From contig CAWCEN010000002.1 in the NCBI GenBank assembly GCA_963794605.1, positions 1 to 64,000 of the forward strand: a DNA stretch of 64,000 nucleotides, written 5' to 3'. The notes below the pieces were generated by a model that was not told the origin of the DNA, did not search any database, and worked only from the letters and a program-made list of their open reading frames with translations. Numbering within the stretch: position 1 is the first letter of the stretch; each line of letters starts with the position of its first letter. Source of the stretch: VAXT01 sp963794605. Its GTDB lineage: Bacteria; Actinomycetota; Thermoleophilia; Gaiellales; Gaiellaceae. The translations under genes and the position numbers were made by a program. Below, one piece after another: positions 51,825-61,080 of this stretch.

Positions 51825-52270
51825 CTAACCGCTTGCCGCTGAATCTCGACTGCGCGACGCAGGATGTCGCGCAGAGCCCGCTGGTCGGAGACGGGAAGCG
51901 CCGCGATCGGTGGCGGCGGCTCGGACATCAGCTCGAGCACGCGTCCGCGCATCTCGGTTCCCTCGTCCGTGAGCGCGAGGGCCTTCACACGACGGTCGCC
52001 CGGATGCGGTTGTCGCTCGGCCAGGCCCTTGCTCTCGAGTCTGTCCGCGAGCGCCGTAACGTTGGACGCGTCGCAGACGAGGAGCTCGGCGAGGTCGCTC
52101 ATCGGCTTTGGACGGCCGGGCTCGAGCAGGCGAAGGGCGTGCGCGAGCGGAAAGGTCAAGCCGAGATCGGCAAGCTGGCTCACGAGCCGCTTGCGCGTTT
52201 CCATGCCGATCTCGAAGAAGAGCTCCTGCGCTTCGTGCGCGGGAGTCTTCGTCTTGCTGAGGACAGCCAT
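51821..52270 (-). CDS. MarR-family transcriptional regulator
   Basis: 149 residues from ATG at 52270 (MAVLSKTKTPAHEAQELFFE); an ATG at 52282 is possible. Winged helix MSDLAELLVCDASNVTALAD, wing QPHPGDRRVKALALTDEG. Divergent from the DrrA-like ABC ATPase gene at 52356; an inverted repeat TACTTG...CAAGTA between them is a candidate operator, so it may repress the exporter, as other MarR proteins do. Confidence 0.88.
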   Translation of the reverse strand: MAVLSKTKTPAHEAQELFFEIGMETRKRLVSQLADLGLTFPLAHALRLLEPGRPKPMSDLAELLVCDASNVTALADRLESKGLAERQPHPGDRRVKALALTDEGTEMRGRVLELMSEPPPPIAALPVSDQRALRDILRRAVEIQRQAVS

Positions 52271-52284
52271 GCCGGGTATCATCG

Positions 52285-52312
52285 TACTTGAGAGCCTCGA
52301 CCTCTGCAAGTA
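52285..52312. promoter_or_regulatory. Putative MarR operator TACTTGAGAG...CTCTGCAAGTA
   Basis: Imperfect inverted repeat with matching ends TACTTG (52285-52290) and CAAGTA (52307-52312) between a MarR gene and an ABC exporter operon. Confidence 0.5.
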
Positions 52313-52355
52313 TCAATATTTGACCGCCTCAAGAATCTTCCTGTAGAGTCGAGGC

Positions 52356-53333
52356 ATGGCTCGTGCACACGGAATCGAAGCCCAAGGGCTCGTCCGCACA
52401 TTCAAGGGAGACATCCGCGCAGTCGACGGGATCGACCTGCGCGTCGAGCCCGGCGAGATCTTCGGATTCCTCGGGCCGAACGGGGCCGGGAAGTCGACGA
52501 CGGTACACATGTTGACGACACTCCTGCCTCCCACGTCGGGCAGCGCCCGAGTTGCCGGCTTCGACATCGTCAAGGAGGGCCCGAAGGTGCGGTCCTCGAT
52601 CGGCGCCGCGCTTCAGGAGGCCGCGCTCGACACGCTTCTCACGGGCCGCGAGCACCTCAACCTCCAGTGCGCGCTGCACGGGATCCCCCGTTCCGAGCGC
52701 AAGGTTCGGTCGCAGGAGCTGCTCGAGCGCGTCGGCCTGACGCTCGCTGCAGACCGCAAGGTCGGCGGCTACTCGGGCGGCATGAAGCGCCGGCTCGACC
52801 TCGCGCTGGCGCTTGCCCACCGGCCGACCATCCTCTTTCTCGACGAGCCGACGACGGGGCTCGACGTACAGAGCCGAAGCGCGCTCTGGGCCGAGGTGGC
52901 GCGGTTGGCGCGCGAGGACGGCGTGACCATCTTCCTGACCACGCAGTACCTCGAGGAGGCCGACGCGCTCGCCGACCGCGTCGGGATCATCGACCACGGG
53001 CACATCGTCGCCGAGGGCACGCCTGCGCAGCTCAAGGCGCAGATCGGCCGACCGACCGTCGAGGCAACCCCCGCCGACGGCGCCAAGCCCGAGGCGATCG
53101 CGCGCATCCTCGAGCAGTTCGGCGAGCCGACCGGCGGCTCTGCGAAGGGCGTCGCCGTGCGGCTCGAGCACGGCGTCGGGGACCTCGCCGGGATCGTCCG
53201 CGCGCTCGACGCCGAAGGAATCAAGCTCGAGAACCTCGCGCTGCACGCGCCGAGCCTAGACGACGTCTTCCTCGCCAAGACCGGCCGCTCGCTCGAAGGG
53301 GCCGAGGAGGAGGAAGCCGAGGTCGAAGCGTGA
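52356..53333 (+). CDS. ABC transporter ATP-binding protein (DrrA-like)
   Basis: 325 residues. Walker A GPNGAGKSTT, signature YSGGMKRRLDLA, Walker B ILFLDEPTTGLD and H-loop FLTTQYLEEAD. The C-terminal extension (about residues 225-325) and the phrase LEEADALADRVGIIDHGHIV fit daunorubicin-resistance-type ATPases. Energises the two permeases behind it. Coupled to the first permease (GTGA). Start chosen where the MarR intergenic region ends. Confidence 0.93.
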   Translation: MARAHGIEAQGLVRTFKGDIRAVDGIDLRVEPGEIFGFLGPNGAGKSTTVHMLTTLLPPTSGSARVAGFDIVKEGPKVRSSIGAALQEAALDTLLTGREHLNLQCALHGIPRSERKVRSQELLERVGLTLAADRKVGGYSGGMKRRLDLALALAHRPTILFLDEPTTGLDVQSRSALWAEVARLAREDGVTIFLTTQYLEEADALADRVGIIDHGHIVAEGTPAQLKAQIGRPTVEATPADGAKPEAIARILEQFGEPTGGSAKGVAVRLEHGVGDLAGIVRALDAEGIKLENLALHAPSLDDVFLAKTGRSLEGAEEEEAEVEA

Positions 53334-54103
53334 GAGCCCTCGCGCAGGTCGGCTACGTCGCGCGCCGTTCGATTCTGCGGACGGCCCGCCAGCCGGCGAA
53401 CATCATCTTTCCCTTCGTTTTCCCGACGGCGCTACTCGCGGTCACCTCGGCCGGTCTCAGCCCGGCGACGAAGATCCCGGGCTTCCCAACCGACTCGTTC
53501 CTCGCCTTCTTCCTCGCCTTTCCCTTCATCCAGGGAGCACTCTTCGCGACGATGAACGCGGGCACCGACCTCGCGCGCGACATCCAGACCGGGTTCCTGA
53601 ACCGCCTGGCGCTGACCCCGCTGCACGGCGGCGCGCTGATCGTGGGACAGCTCGGCGGGATCGCCGTCCTCGCCTTCATCCAGAACTGCTACTACCTCGC
53701 GGTCGGGCTGATCGCCGGCGTCCGGCTCGAATCGGGCATCGTCGGCGGAATCGTGCTCATCATCCTCGCGACCGGGGTCGCGATCGCGTTCGGCGCGCTC
53801 GGAGCGTTCTTCGCGCTGCGGACCGGCTCGGGCGAGGCGGTGCAGGGCCTCTTTCCGCTCCTCTTCGTCGGGCTCTTCCTGTCGTCGATGAACCTGCCGC
53901 GGAACCTGATCGAGGCCGACTGGTTCCGAACGGTGGCGACGTTCAACCCGATCTCGTATCTCATCGAGGGCTTGCGGAGCCTGATTATCACGGGCTGGGA
54001 CTGGGAAGCGCTCGGCCTCGCGTTCGGCTTCTCCGCACTGCTCGCCGGCGCGGCAATGGTGCTCGCGAGCTGGGCGCTCCAGCTGAGGTTGACGCGGACA
54101 TGA
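53330..54103 (+). CDS. ABC-2-type permease (DrrB-like), first subunit
   Basis: 257 residues from GTG inside the ATPase stop. About six membrane helices, with the ABC-2 motif region FNPISYLIEGLRSLIITGWD near the end. Partner of the second permease. Probable role is drug or lipid export; substrate unknown. Confidence 0.88.
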   Translation: MRALAQVGYVARRSILRTARQPANIIFPFVFPTALLAVTSAGLSPATKIPGFPTDSFLAFFLAFPFIQGALFATMNAGTDLARDIQTGFLNRLALTPLHGGALIVGQLGGIAVLAFIQNCYYLAVGLIAGVRLESGIVGGIVLIILATGVAIAFGALGAFFALRTGSGEAVQGLFPLLFVGLFLSSMNLPRNLIEADWFRTVATFNPISYLIEGLRSLIITGWDWEALGLAFGFSALLAGAAMVLASWALQLRLTRT

Positions 54104-54873
54104 GGAGTTTCTGTTCGGTCGCGTTCGCCGTCGCCTGGCGCGTGCTGCACAACGTGTTCACGACGCCGTCGCTGTTCCTCCCGGGGATGATCTTCCCGCT
54201 CTTCTTCTTCACGGCCTTCGCGGGCGGGCTGTCTCGAGTCGAAGACATCCCCGGCTTCGACTTCCCGAACGGGTACACGGCGTTCCAGTTCGTGTTCGTG
54301 CTGCTCCAGTCGGCCGCGTTCGGCGGCGTGTTCACGGGCTTCGGGATCGCGCGCGACTTCGAGTACGGATTCGCGCGACGGCTGCTCCTCGCGGCGCCGA
54401 GGCGGAGCGGGATCGTCGCGGGCTACGTCCTGGCGGCGGCGGGGCGCTGGGCGGTCACGGCCACGATCCTGACCATCGTCGCGCTCGCCGTGGGGATGCA
54501 GGTCGGCGGGAGCGGGGTCGACCTCGTCGCGCTGTACGCGCTGGCGCTGATCGTGAACCTCGCCGGAACGCTGTGGGCGAGCGGGATCGCGATGCGCCTG
54601 CGCACCGTGCAGGCCGGACCGATCATGCAGCTGCCCGTCTTCCTGACGCTCTTCTTCGCGCCCGTCTACGTGCCGCTCACGCTGCTGAGCGGCTGGCTGC
54701 ACTCGGTCGCGAGCGTCAACCCGGCGACGCCGCTGCTCGAGGCTGGGCGCAGCCTGATCACCGGCTCGACGGATCACGTCTCAGTGGCCTTTCTCGTCGC
54801 CGTCGCGATGGCCGTCGGGTTGTCGGTGTGGGCCTGGCGCGGGTTGCGGAGCGCCGAGCGAGCCGCTCTCTAG
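54100..54873 (+). CDS. ABC-2-type permease (DrrB-like), second subunit
   Basis: 257 residues, six membrane helices, ending with VNPATPLLEAGRSLITGSTD, the ABC-2 C-terminal motif. ATG overlaps the stop of the first permease (ATGA). With the ATPase it forms a heterodimeric exporter. Its end overlaps the end of the giant Calx-beta gene on the opposite strand by four bases. Confidence 0.88.
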   Translation: MRSFCSVAFAVAWRVLHNVFTTPSLFLPGMIFPLFFFTAFAGGLSRVEDIPGFDFPNGYTAFQFVFVLLQSAAFGGVFTGFGIARDFEYGFARRLLLAAPRRSGIVAGYVLAAAGRWAVTATILTIVALAVGMQVGGSGVDLVALYALALIVNLAGTLWASGIAMRLRTVQAGPIMQLPVFLTLFFAPVYVPLTLLSGWLHSVASVNPATPLLEAGRSLITGSTDHVSVAFLVAVAMAVGLSVWAWRGLRSAERAAL

Positions 54874-57800
54874 CGCTTGGGCGCGAGCTTGAACGTGCTC
54901 TGGCCGACCATCGAGCCGTAGCGCGGCTGCTTCCGGGTCCCGTACGCCGGCCAGACGATCCACGTGTATGCGCCGCTGACCAGCCGGAAGCTGCGTCCCT
55001 GGTACGACCAGCGCTTGTGCAGCTTCAGGCTCGTCCTTGACGGCCACAGGCTGAGGAGCTTCCGCCCCTTGCGGTAGACCTGGACGTTGTAGAAGCGCGC
55101 TCGCTTGACGCCGCGCCACTTGAGCATCGGCGGCACCGTCAAACGTGCTCCCGACGGAGGTTGGTAGAGGGCCGCACGGCGAGGCGGTGGCGGCGGTGGC
55201 GGCGGTGGCGGTGGCGGCAGTGGCGGCGGTGGTGGTGGGGGAGGTAGAGGAGGCGGCAGAGGCGGAGGCGCCGGGGGTACGTCGTCGTTCCGGATCGTCC
55301 CGATGCCCTGGCCGTCCGCAATCGTCGCGTTGACTGCCCCAGAGAGGTCCACGAAGTAGTTCTCGTCGGGCTCGTCGAGCAAGTCGCCGCGCAGCTGGAC
55401 CGTCGCCGTCTTCGTCGTCTGCCCAGGGCTGAAGACAAGGTTGCCGCCGCCGGAGAAGTAGTCATCCGGCGCGTGCGCGCTCCCGTCCTCGGTCGCGTAG
55501 CCCACGCTCACCGACTGGGCGCTCGGCGCGCTGAGCGTGACCGTGAAGTTCGCGTTCACCGCCCCCGAGTCGCCCTCGGTGACGGTCACGTCGTCGATCG
55601 AGAGGGACGGGAGCCCGTCGTCGTCGACGATCGTGCCGATGCCCTGCCCGTCCGCGATGGTCGCGTTCGCGGCACCGGACAGGTTGAGGAAGTACGTCTC
55701 GTTGTTCTCGTTCAGAAGGTCGCCCTTGACCGGGACGGTGACGGTCTTCGTCGTCTGGCCGGCGGCGAAGGTGACCGTTCCGCTGCCTGCCTGGTAGTCG
55801 TCGGGCGCGTGCGCCGTGCCGTCGGCGGTCGCGTAGTCGACGGTCACGGTGCGCCCGCTGGGAGCGTTCAGGCTGACCGTGAAGTTCGCGTTCGTCGTTC
55901 CCGAGTTGCCCTCGGTGACCGTCACGTCGTCGACCGAGAGGGCCGGGAGTGCGTCGTCGTCCGTGATCGTGCTCACGCCCTGCGCGTCGGCGAGCGTCGC
56001 GTTGATCGGGCCCGTCAGGTCGACGACGAAGTTCTCGTTGGCCTCGTCGAGGAGGTCGCCGTTGACGAGGACCGTCACCTGCTTCGTCGTCTCGCCGGCG
56101 GTGAACGTGAGCGATCCGCCGGCTGCCTGATAGTCGCCGGGCGCCTGGGCCGTTCCGTTCGCGGTTGTGTAGCTGACCGTCACCGAGCGGCCGCTGACCG
56201 GGGCCAGGGTGACCGTGAACGTGGCGGCAACCGTGCCAGTGTCACCCTCGGTCACGGTCACGTTATTGATCGAGAGCGCGGGCAGCGGGTCGTTGTCGGT
56301 GATCGTGCCGAGGCCCTGCGCGTCGGCGATCGTGGCGTTCGACGGGTTCGTGAGGTTGACGAGATACGTCTCGTTCGCCTCGTCGAGCAGGTCGCCCTTG
56401 ACCTGGACGGTCACCTGCTTCGTGGTCTGGCCGGGCGTGAAGGTGAGCGTGCCGTTCGTGGCCGTGTAGTCGGCAGGCGCGGTCGCGGTGCCGTCCGCGG
56501 TCGCGTAGTCGACAGAGACGTTCTGGCCGCTGACGGCGCTCATCGTGACGGTGAAGTTCGCGTTCAGCGTGCCGGTGTCGCCCTCGGTCACGGTCACGTC
56601 GTTGATCGAGAGCGAGGGCGCCGCGTCGTCGTCCGTGATCGTGCCGAGCCCCGTGCCGTCCGCGATCGACGCGTTCGTCGCGTTCGCGAGATTCACCGCA
56701 TACGTCTCGTTCGGCTCATCGAGGACATCGCCGACGATCGGGACGGTGATCGTCCGCGTCGTCACACCGACCGGGAATGTGAGCGTGCCCGCGGCCGCCG
56801 TGTAGTCGGCGGGCGCAGTGGCGGTTCCGTTCGCGGTCGCGTAGTCGACCGTGACGGCGTTCCCGCTCGCGGACGAGAGCGTGACCGTGAAGACGGCGTT
56901 CGTCGTGCCGCTGTTCCCCTCGGTCACCGCGACGTCGTTGATCGACAGCGTCGGCGCGCCGTCGTCATCGGTGATCGTGCCCACGCCCTGGGCGTCGGAG
57001 ATCGTCGCGTTCCCCGGATTGGTCAGGTTCAGGACGAATGTCTCGTTGTTCTCGTCCAGCAGTTCGCCGTTGACGAGCACTGTCACTGTGCGGGTCGCCT
57101 GCCCGGCCGTGAACGTGAGCGTCCCGTTCGTCGCCTGGTAGTCGCCCGGCGCCTGAGCCGTGCCGTTCGCGGTCGCGTAGTCGACGGTCACCGAGCGGCC
57201 GCTGACGGGTGTGAGCGTGATTGTGAAGGTCGCGGCGACGGTCCCCGAGTTGCCCTCCGTCACGGTCACGTCGTTGACCGACAGCGCCGGCAGCGCGTCG
57301 TCGTCGGTGATCGTGCCGATGCCCTGCGTATCGGAGACCGTCGCGTTGACCGCATTGGACAGGTTGAGCGCGAACGTCTCGTTCGCCTCGTCGAGCAGGT
57401 CGCCGTTGACGATCACCGTGACCTGCTTCGTCGTCTCGCCCGCGGCGAAGGTGAGCGTCCCGTTCGTCGCCAGATAGTCCGAGCCCGCCGTGGCGGTGAT
57501 GTCCGCCGTCGCGAAGTCGACCGAGACCGCGCGCCCGCTCGGCAGGTTCTGGGTCACGGTGAAGGTGGCCAAGGCAGTACCGACGTTGCCCTCGGTGACG
57601 GTGACGTCGTTGACGCTGAGCGACGGCAGCGGGTCGTCGTCCGTGATGGTGCCCAGGCCCTGCCCGTCGGCGATCGTCGCGTTCGACGCGTTCGTGAGGT
57701 TGACGAAGAAGGTCTCGTTCGCCTCGTCGAGGAGGTCGCCGCTAACGGGGACCGTGACCGTCTTCGTCGTCTGGCCGGGCGTGAACGTCAGCGTCCCGGA

Positions 57801-60800
57801 GCCCGCCGCATAGTCGGCCGGAGCGGTCGCGGTGCCGTTCGCGGTCGCGTAGTTGACCGAGATCGAGCGGGAGCTCGCGGCAGTCAGACTGACCGTGAAC
57901 GTCGCGTTGACCGACCCCGTGTCCGGCTCGGTCACGGTCGCGTCGTTGATCGAGAGCGCCGGTGGCGGGTCGTTGTCGGTGATCGTGCCCAGCCCGGTCG
58001 GGTCGAGGATCGCTGCATTGACTGCGTTCGACAGGTTGAGCGTGTACGTCTCGTCGAGCTCGTCGAGCGTGTCGCCCACGACCGGCACGGTCACGGTCTT
58101 GGTGGTCTGGCCCGGGGCGAACGTGAGCGAGCCACTCGTCGCGGCATAGTCGGCGGGTGCGGTCGCCGTCCCGTCCGCAGTCGCGTAGTTCACGCTCACG
58201 TTCTGCCCACTCGCAGGGGCCAGAGTGACGGTGAAGGTGGCGTTCGTCGTTCCCGAATCGCCTTCGGTCACCGTTACGTCGTTGACGGACAGGCCGGGCG
58301 CGCCGTCGTCGTTCGTGATCGTGCCCAGGCCCTGGCCGTCGGAAATCGTTGCGTTCGAGGGGCTCGTGAGGTTGAGGAAGAACGTCTCGCTGCCCTCGTC
58401 GAGCAGGTCGCCGACGACGAGCACGGTTGTCGTCTTCGAGGTCTGGCCCGGTGCGAAGCTCAGCGTTCCGTTCGTCGCCATGTAGTCGAGCGGCGCCAGA
58501 GCCGTCCCGTCGGCGGTCGCGTAGTCGACAGTGACCGCCTGGCCGCTCGGCGCCGACAGCGAGACGGTAAATGTTGCGTTCGTCGTGCCGAGGTCGCCCT
58601 CGACCACGCTCACGTCGTTGACCGAGAGCGCGGGCGCCGGGTCGTCGTCGGTGATCGTCCCCGTGCCCTGGCCGTCGGCGATCGTGGCGTTCACCGCGTT
58701 CGAGAGGTTGAGGCGGAACGTCTCGTTCGACTCGTCGAGCAGGTCGCCGTTGACGAGCACCGTCACCTGCTGCGCGGTCTGGCCCGCGGTGAACGTAGCC
58801 GTACCGGTCGTCGCTTGGTAGTCGGCCGGGGCGGTCGCGCTCACGTCGGCCGTCGCGTAGTCGACCGAGAGGTTGCGGCCGCTCGGGACGTTGAGGCCAA
58901 GCGTGAACGTCGCGGCGACCGTGCCGCTGTTGCCCTCGGTGACCGTGACGTCGTTGACCGAGACCGTCGGCAGCGGATCGTCGTCGTTGATCGTGCCCAC
59001 TCCCTGCCCGTCGGCGACCGTGACGTTCGACGGGTTCGAGAGGTTGAGCGTGAAGGTCTCGTTCGCTTCGTCGAGCAAGTCGCCGTTGACGAGCACAGTC
59101 ACGGACTTCGTCGTCTGGCCCGGAGTGAAGGTCAGCGTCCCGGATCCCGCCACGTAGTCGGCCGGAGCCGTGGCGCTGCCGTCCGCGGTCGCGTAGTCGA
59201 TCGTGATCGTCTTGCTGCTCGCCGCGCTCAGGGTGACCGTGAAGTTGGCGTTGATCGTCCCCGTGTCGGCCTCGGTCACGGTCGCGTTGCCCACCGAGAC
59301 GGTCGGCGCTGCGTCGTCGTCGGTGATCGTCCCGACTCCCGTGCCGTCTGCGATCGCCGCATTGACCGCATCTGCGAGGTTGACCGTGAAGGTCTCATCG
59401 ATCTCGTCCAGCGTGTCGCCATTGACCTGGACGGTCACCGTCTTCGTCACCTGCCCGGGGGTGAAGACGAGGCTGCCCCCAGTCGCGACGTAGTCACTGC
59501 CGGCAAAGGCCGTTCCGTCGGCCGTCGAGTAGCCGACGCTCACGGTTTGTCCACTCGCCGACGAGAGCGAGACCGAGAAGTTCGCGTTCACGATGCCGCT
59601 GTTGCCCTCGGTCACGGTCGCGTCGTTGATCGAGATCGTGGGCTGCGGGTCGTCGTCGATGATCGTGCCGACGCCGCGCGAGTCGCTGATCGTCGCGTTC
59701 GTCGCGTTCGAGAGGTCGACAAAGTAGGTCTCGTCGATCTCGGCGATCAGGTCACCTTTGACCAGGACCGTGACGGTCTTCGACGTCTGGCCGGGTGTGA
59801 AGGTGAGCGTGCCGCTCGTCGCCGTGAAGTCGCCCGGGGCCACGGCAGTGTTGTTGGCGGTTGCGTAGTCGATGGTGACGTTGCGTCCGCTGACGGCCGA
59901 GAGCGTGACCGTGAACGTGGCCGCGACCGTGCCCGTGTCGCCCTCACTGACGCTGACGTCGTTGATCGCCAGCGCAGGCAGCGGGTCGTCGTCGGTGATC
60001 GTTCCAAGGCCGATCCCGTCCGTGATCGTCGCGTTCGTCGCGTTCGAGAGGTTGAGCGTGAACGTCTCGTTCCCCTCGTCGAGCGTGTCGCCCTGGACGA
60101 GCACGGTCACGGTTTTCGAGGTCTGGCCGGCGGCGAAGATGAGCGACCCGTTCGAGGCGGTGTAGTCCGCGGGCGCCGTCGCCGTCCCGTTCGCGGTTGC
60201 GTAGTCGACGGACGCGGCACGCCCGCTCGCCTGGGCAAGGGTGACCGTGAAGCTCGCGTTGACCGTGCCGCTGTCGCCCTCGGTCACGGTCACGTCGTTG
60301 ACGGAGAGCGTCGGCAGCGGGTCGTCGTCGGAGATCGTGCCGAGCCCGAGCCCATCGGCGATCGTCGCGTTGGTCGGGTTCGAGAGGTTGAGCGTGTAGG
60401 TCTCGTCGGCCTCCTCGAGCGTGTCGCCGTTCACCTGGACCGTCACCGTCTTCGTCGTCTGGCCCGGGGTGAAGGTCAGCGTCCCCGAGGTCGAGGCGTA
60501 GTCGTCCGTTGCCGTCGCGGTTCCGTCGGCGGTCGCGTACTGGACGCTCACGTCGCGGCCGCTGGCGGGGGTCAGAGTGACCGTGAAGACGGCGTTGACC
60601 GTGCCGCTATTTCCCTCCGTGACCGCAACGTTGTTGACGGAGAGAGCGGGCGGTTCGTCGTCGTCGGTGATCGTGCCGGTGCCGGTCCCGTCGGCGATCG
60701 TCGCGTTGAACGCGTTCGAGAGCACGACGTTGAACGTCTCGTTGTCTTCGTCGAGCGTGTCGCCGTTCACATCCACGGACAGCGTCTTGGTCGTCTCGTC

Positions 60801-61076
60801 CGGGAGGAACGTGACCGTCCCGGACGCGGCGGTGTAGTCGCCCGGTGCGACCGCCGAGTCGTCCGCCGCCGTGTAGTCGACCGTCACCGTGTCCGGGCTC
60901 GCCTCGGAGAGCGTGACCGTGAACGTCGCGCTCGTGCTCCCGGTGTCGCCCTCGGTGACGGTCACGTCGCCGATCGAGATGGTCGCGGCCTGCGGAGCGG
61001 CTGGGCCCGCGTTTGCGACAACCAGCGGAGTCGCGACTGCGACGAGGAGCGCCAGGAGTGTCAGCCGCAGCCTCAC
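54870..61076 (-). CDS. Giant exported protein with 17 tandem Calx-beta domains
   Basis: 2068 residues from GTG at 61076. A signal peptide (residues 1-24) is followed by 17 Calx-beta repeats of 112 residues (residues ~33-1936). Each runs LSVNDVTVTEGDSGTVNATF ... ATADGTATAPADY ... TLTFTPGQTTKTVTV ... LDEANETF ... NATIADGQGLGTITDDD, with acidic residues that bind Ca2+. Then comes a proline-rich linker (PPPPLPPPPPPPPP) and a C-terminal ~100-residue domain (PSGARLTVPPMLKWRGVKRA to the end) that may attach to the wall. Probably an adhesin-like or extracellular matrix protein of ~200 kDa stiffened by calcium. It follows a proline-rich membrane protein gene by four bases on the same strand. The antisense frame open over 55473-61124 is a composition effect. 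Confidence 0.92.
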   Translation of the reverse strand: MRLRLTLLALLVAVATPLVVANAGPAAPQAATISIGDVTVTEGDTGSTSATFTVTLSEASPDTVTVDYTAADDSAVAPGDYTAASGTVTFLPDETTKTLSVDVNGDTLDEDNETFNVVLSNAFNATIADGTGTGTITDDDEPPALSVNNVAVTEGNSGTVNAVFTVTLTPASGRDVSVQYATADGTATATDDYASTSGTLTFTPGQTTKTVTVQVNGDTLEEADETYTLNLSNPTNATIADGLGLGTISDDDPLPTLSVNDVTVTEGDSGTVNASFTVTLAQASGRAASVDYATANGTATAPADYTASNGSLIFAAGQTSKTVTVLVQGDTLDEGNETFTLNLSNATNATITDGIGLGTITDDDPLPALAINDVSVSEGDTGTVAATFTVTLSAVSGRNVTIDYATANNTAVAPGDFTATSGTLTFTPGQTSKTVTVLVKGDLIAEIDETYFVDLSNATNATISDSRGVGTIIDDDPQPTISINDATVTEGNSGIVNANFSVSLSSASGQTVSVGYSTADGTAFAGSDYVATGGSLVFTPGQVTKTVTVQVNGDTLDEIDETFTVNLADAVNAAIADGTGVGTITDDDAAPTVSVGNATVTEADTGTINANFTVTLSAASSKTITIDYATADGSATAPADYVAGSGTLTFTPGQTTKSVTVLVNGDLLDEANETFTLNLSNPSNVTVADGQGVGTINDDDPLPTVSVNDVTVTEGNSGTVAATFTLGLNVPSGRNLSVDYATADVSATAPADYQATTGTATFTAGQTAQQVTVLVNGDLLDESNETFRLNLSNAVNATIADGQGTGTITDDDPAPALSVNDVSVVEGDLGTTNATFTVSLSAPSGQAVTVDYATADGTALAPLDYMATNGTLSFAPGQTSKTTTVLVVGDLLDEGSETFFLNLTSPSNATISDGQGLGTITNDDGAPGLSVNDVTVTEGDSGTTNATFTVTLAPASGQNVSVNYATADGTATAPADYAATSGSLTFAPGQTTKTVTVPVVGDTLDELDETYTLNLSNAVNAAILDPTGLGTITDNDPPPALSINDATVTEPDTGSVNATFTVSLTAASSRSISVNYATANGTATAPADYAAGSGTLTFTPGQTTKTVTVPVSGDLLDEANETFFVNLTNASNATIADGQGLGTITDDDPLPSLSVNDVTVTEGNVGTALATFTVTQNLPSGRAVSVDFATADITATAGSDYLATNGTLTFAAGETTKQVTVIVNGDLLDEANETFALNLSNAVNATVSDTQGIGTITDDDALPALSVNDVTVTEGNSGTVAATFTITLTPVSGRSVTVDYATANGTAQAPGDYQATNGTLTFTAGQATRTVTVLVNGELLDENNETFVLNLTNPGNATISDAQGVGTITDDDGAPTLSINDVAVTEGNSGTTNAVFTVTLSSASGNAVTVDYATANGTATAPADYTAAAGTLTFPVGVTTRTITVPIVGDVLDEPNETYAVNLANATNASIADGTGLGTITDDDAAPSLSINDVTVTEGDTGTLNANFTVTMSAVSGQNVSVDYATADGTATAPADYTATNGTLTFTPGQTTKQVTVQVKGDLLDEANETYLVNLTNPSNATIADAQGLGTITDNDPLPALSINNVTVTEGDTGTVAATFTVTLAPVSGRSVTVSYTTANGTAQAPGDYQAAGGSLTFTAGETTKQVTVLVNGDLLDEANENFVVDLTGPINATLADAQGVSTITDDDALPALSVDDVTVTEGNSGTTNANFTVSLNAPSGRTVTVDYATADGTAHAPDDYQAGSGTVTFAAGQTTKTVTVPVKGDLLNENNETYFLNLSGAANATIADGQGIGTIVDDDGLPSLSIDDVTVTEGDSGAVNANFTVTLSAPSAQSVSVGYATEDGSAHAPDDYFSGGGNLVFSPGQTTKTATVQLRGDLLDEPDENYFVDLSGAVNATIADGQGIGTIRNDDVPPAPPPLPPPLPPPPPPPPLPPPPPPPPPPPPRRAALYQPPSGARLTVPPMLKWRGVKRARFYNVQVYRKGRKLLSLWPSRTSLKLHKRWSYQGRSFRLVSGAYTWIVWPAYGTRKQPRYGSMVGQSTFKLAPKR
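55269..60980 (-). repeat. 17 tandem copies of a 336-bp unit coding for Calx-beta domains
   Basis: A 336-bp periodicity (112 codons) is kept without length change over 17 units. The units differ by many substitutions, so amplification is not very recent, yet spacing is exact. Confidence 0.85.
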
Positions 61077-61080
61077 GCCA

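Noticed and set aside
55269..60980. CRISPR-like periodicity
   Set aside because: The period is 336 bp, coding throughout, with diverged units and no short direct repeats with unique spacers.
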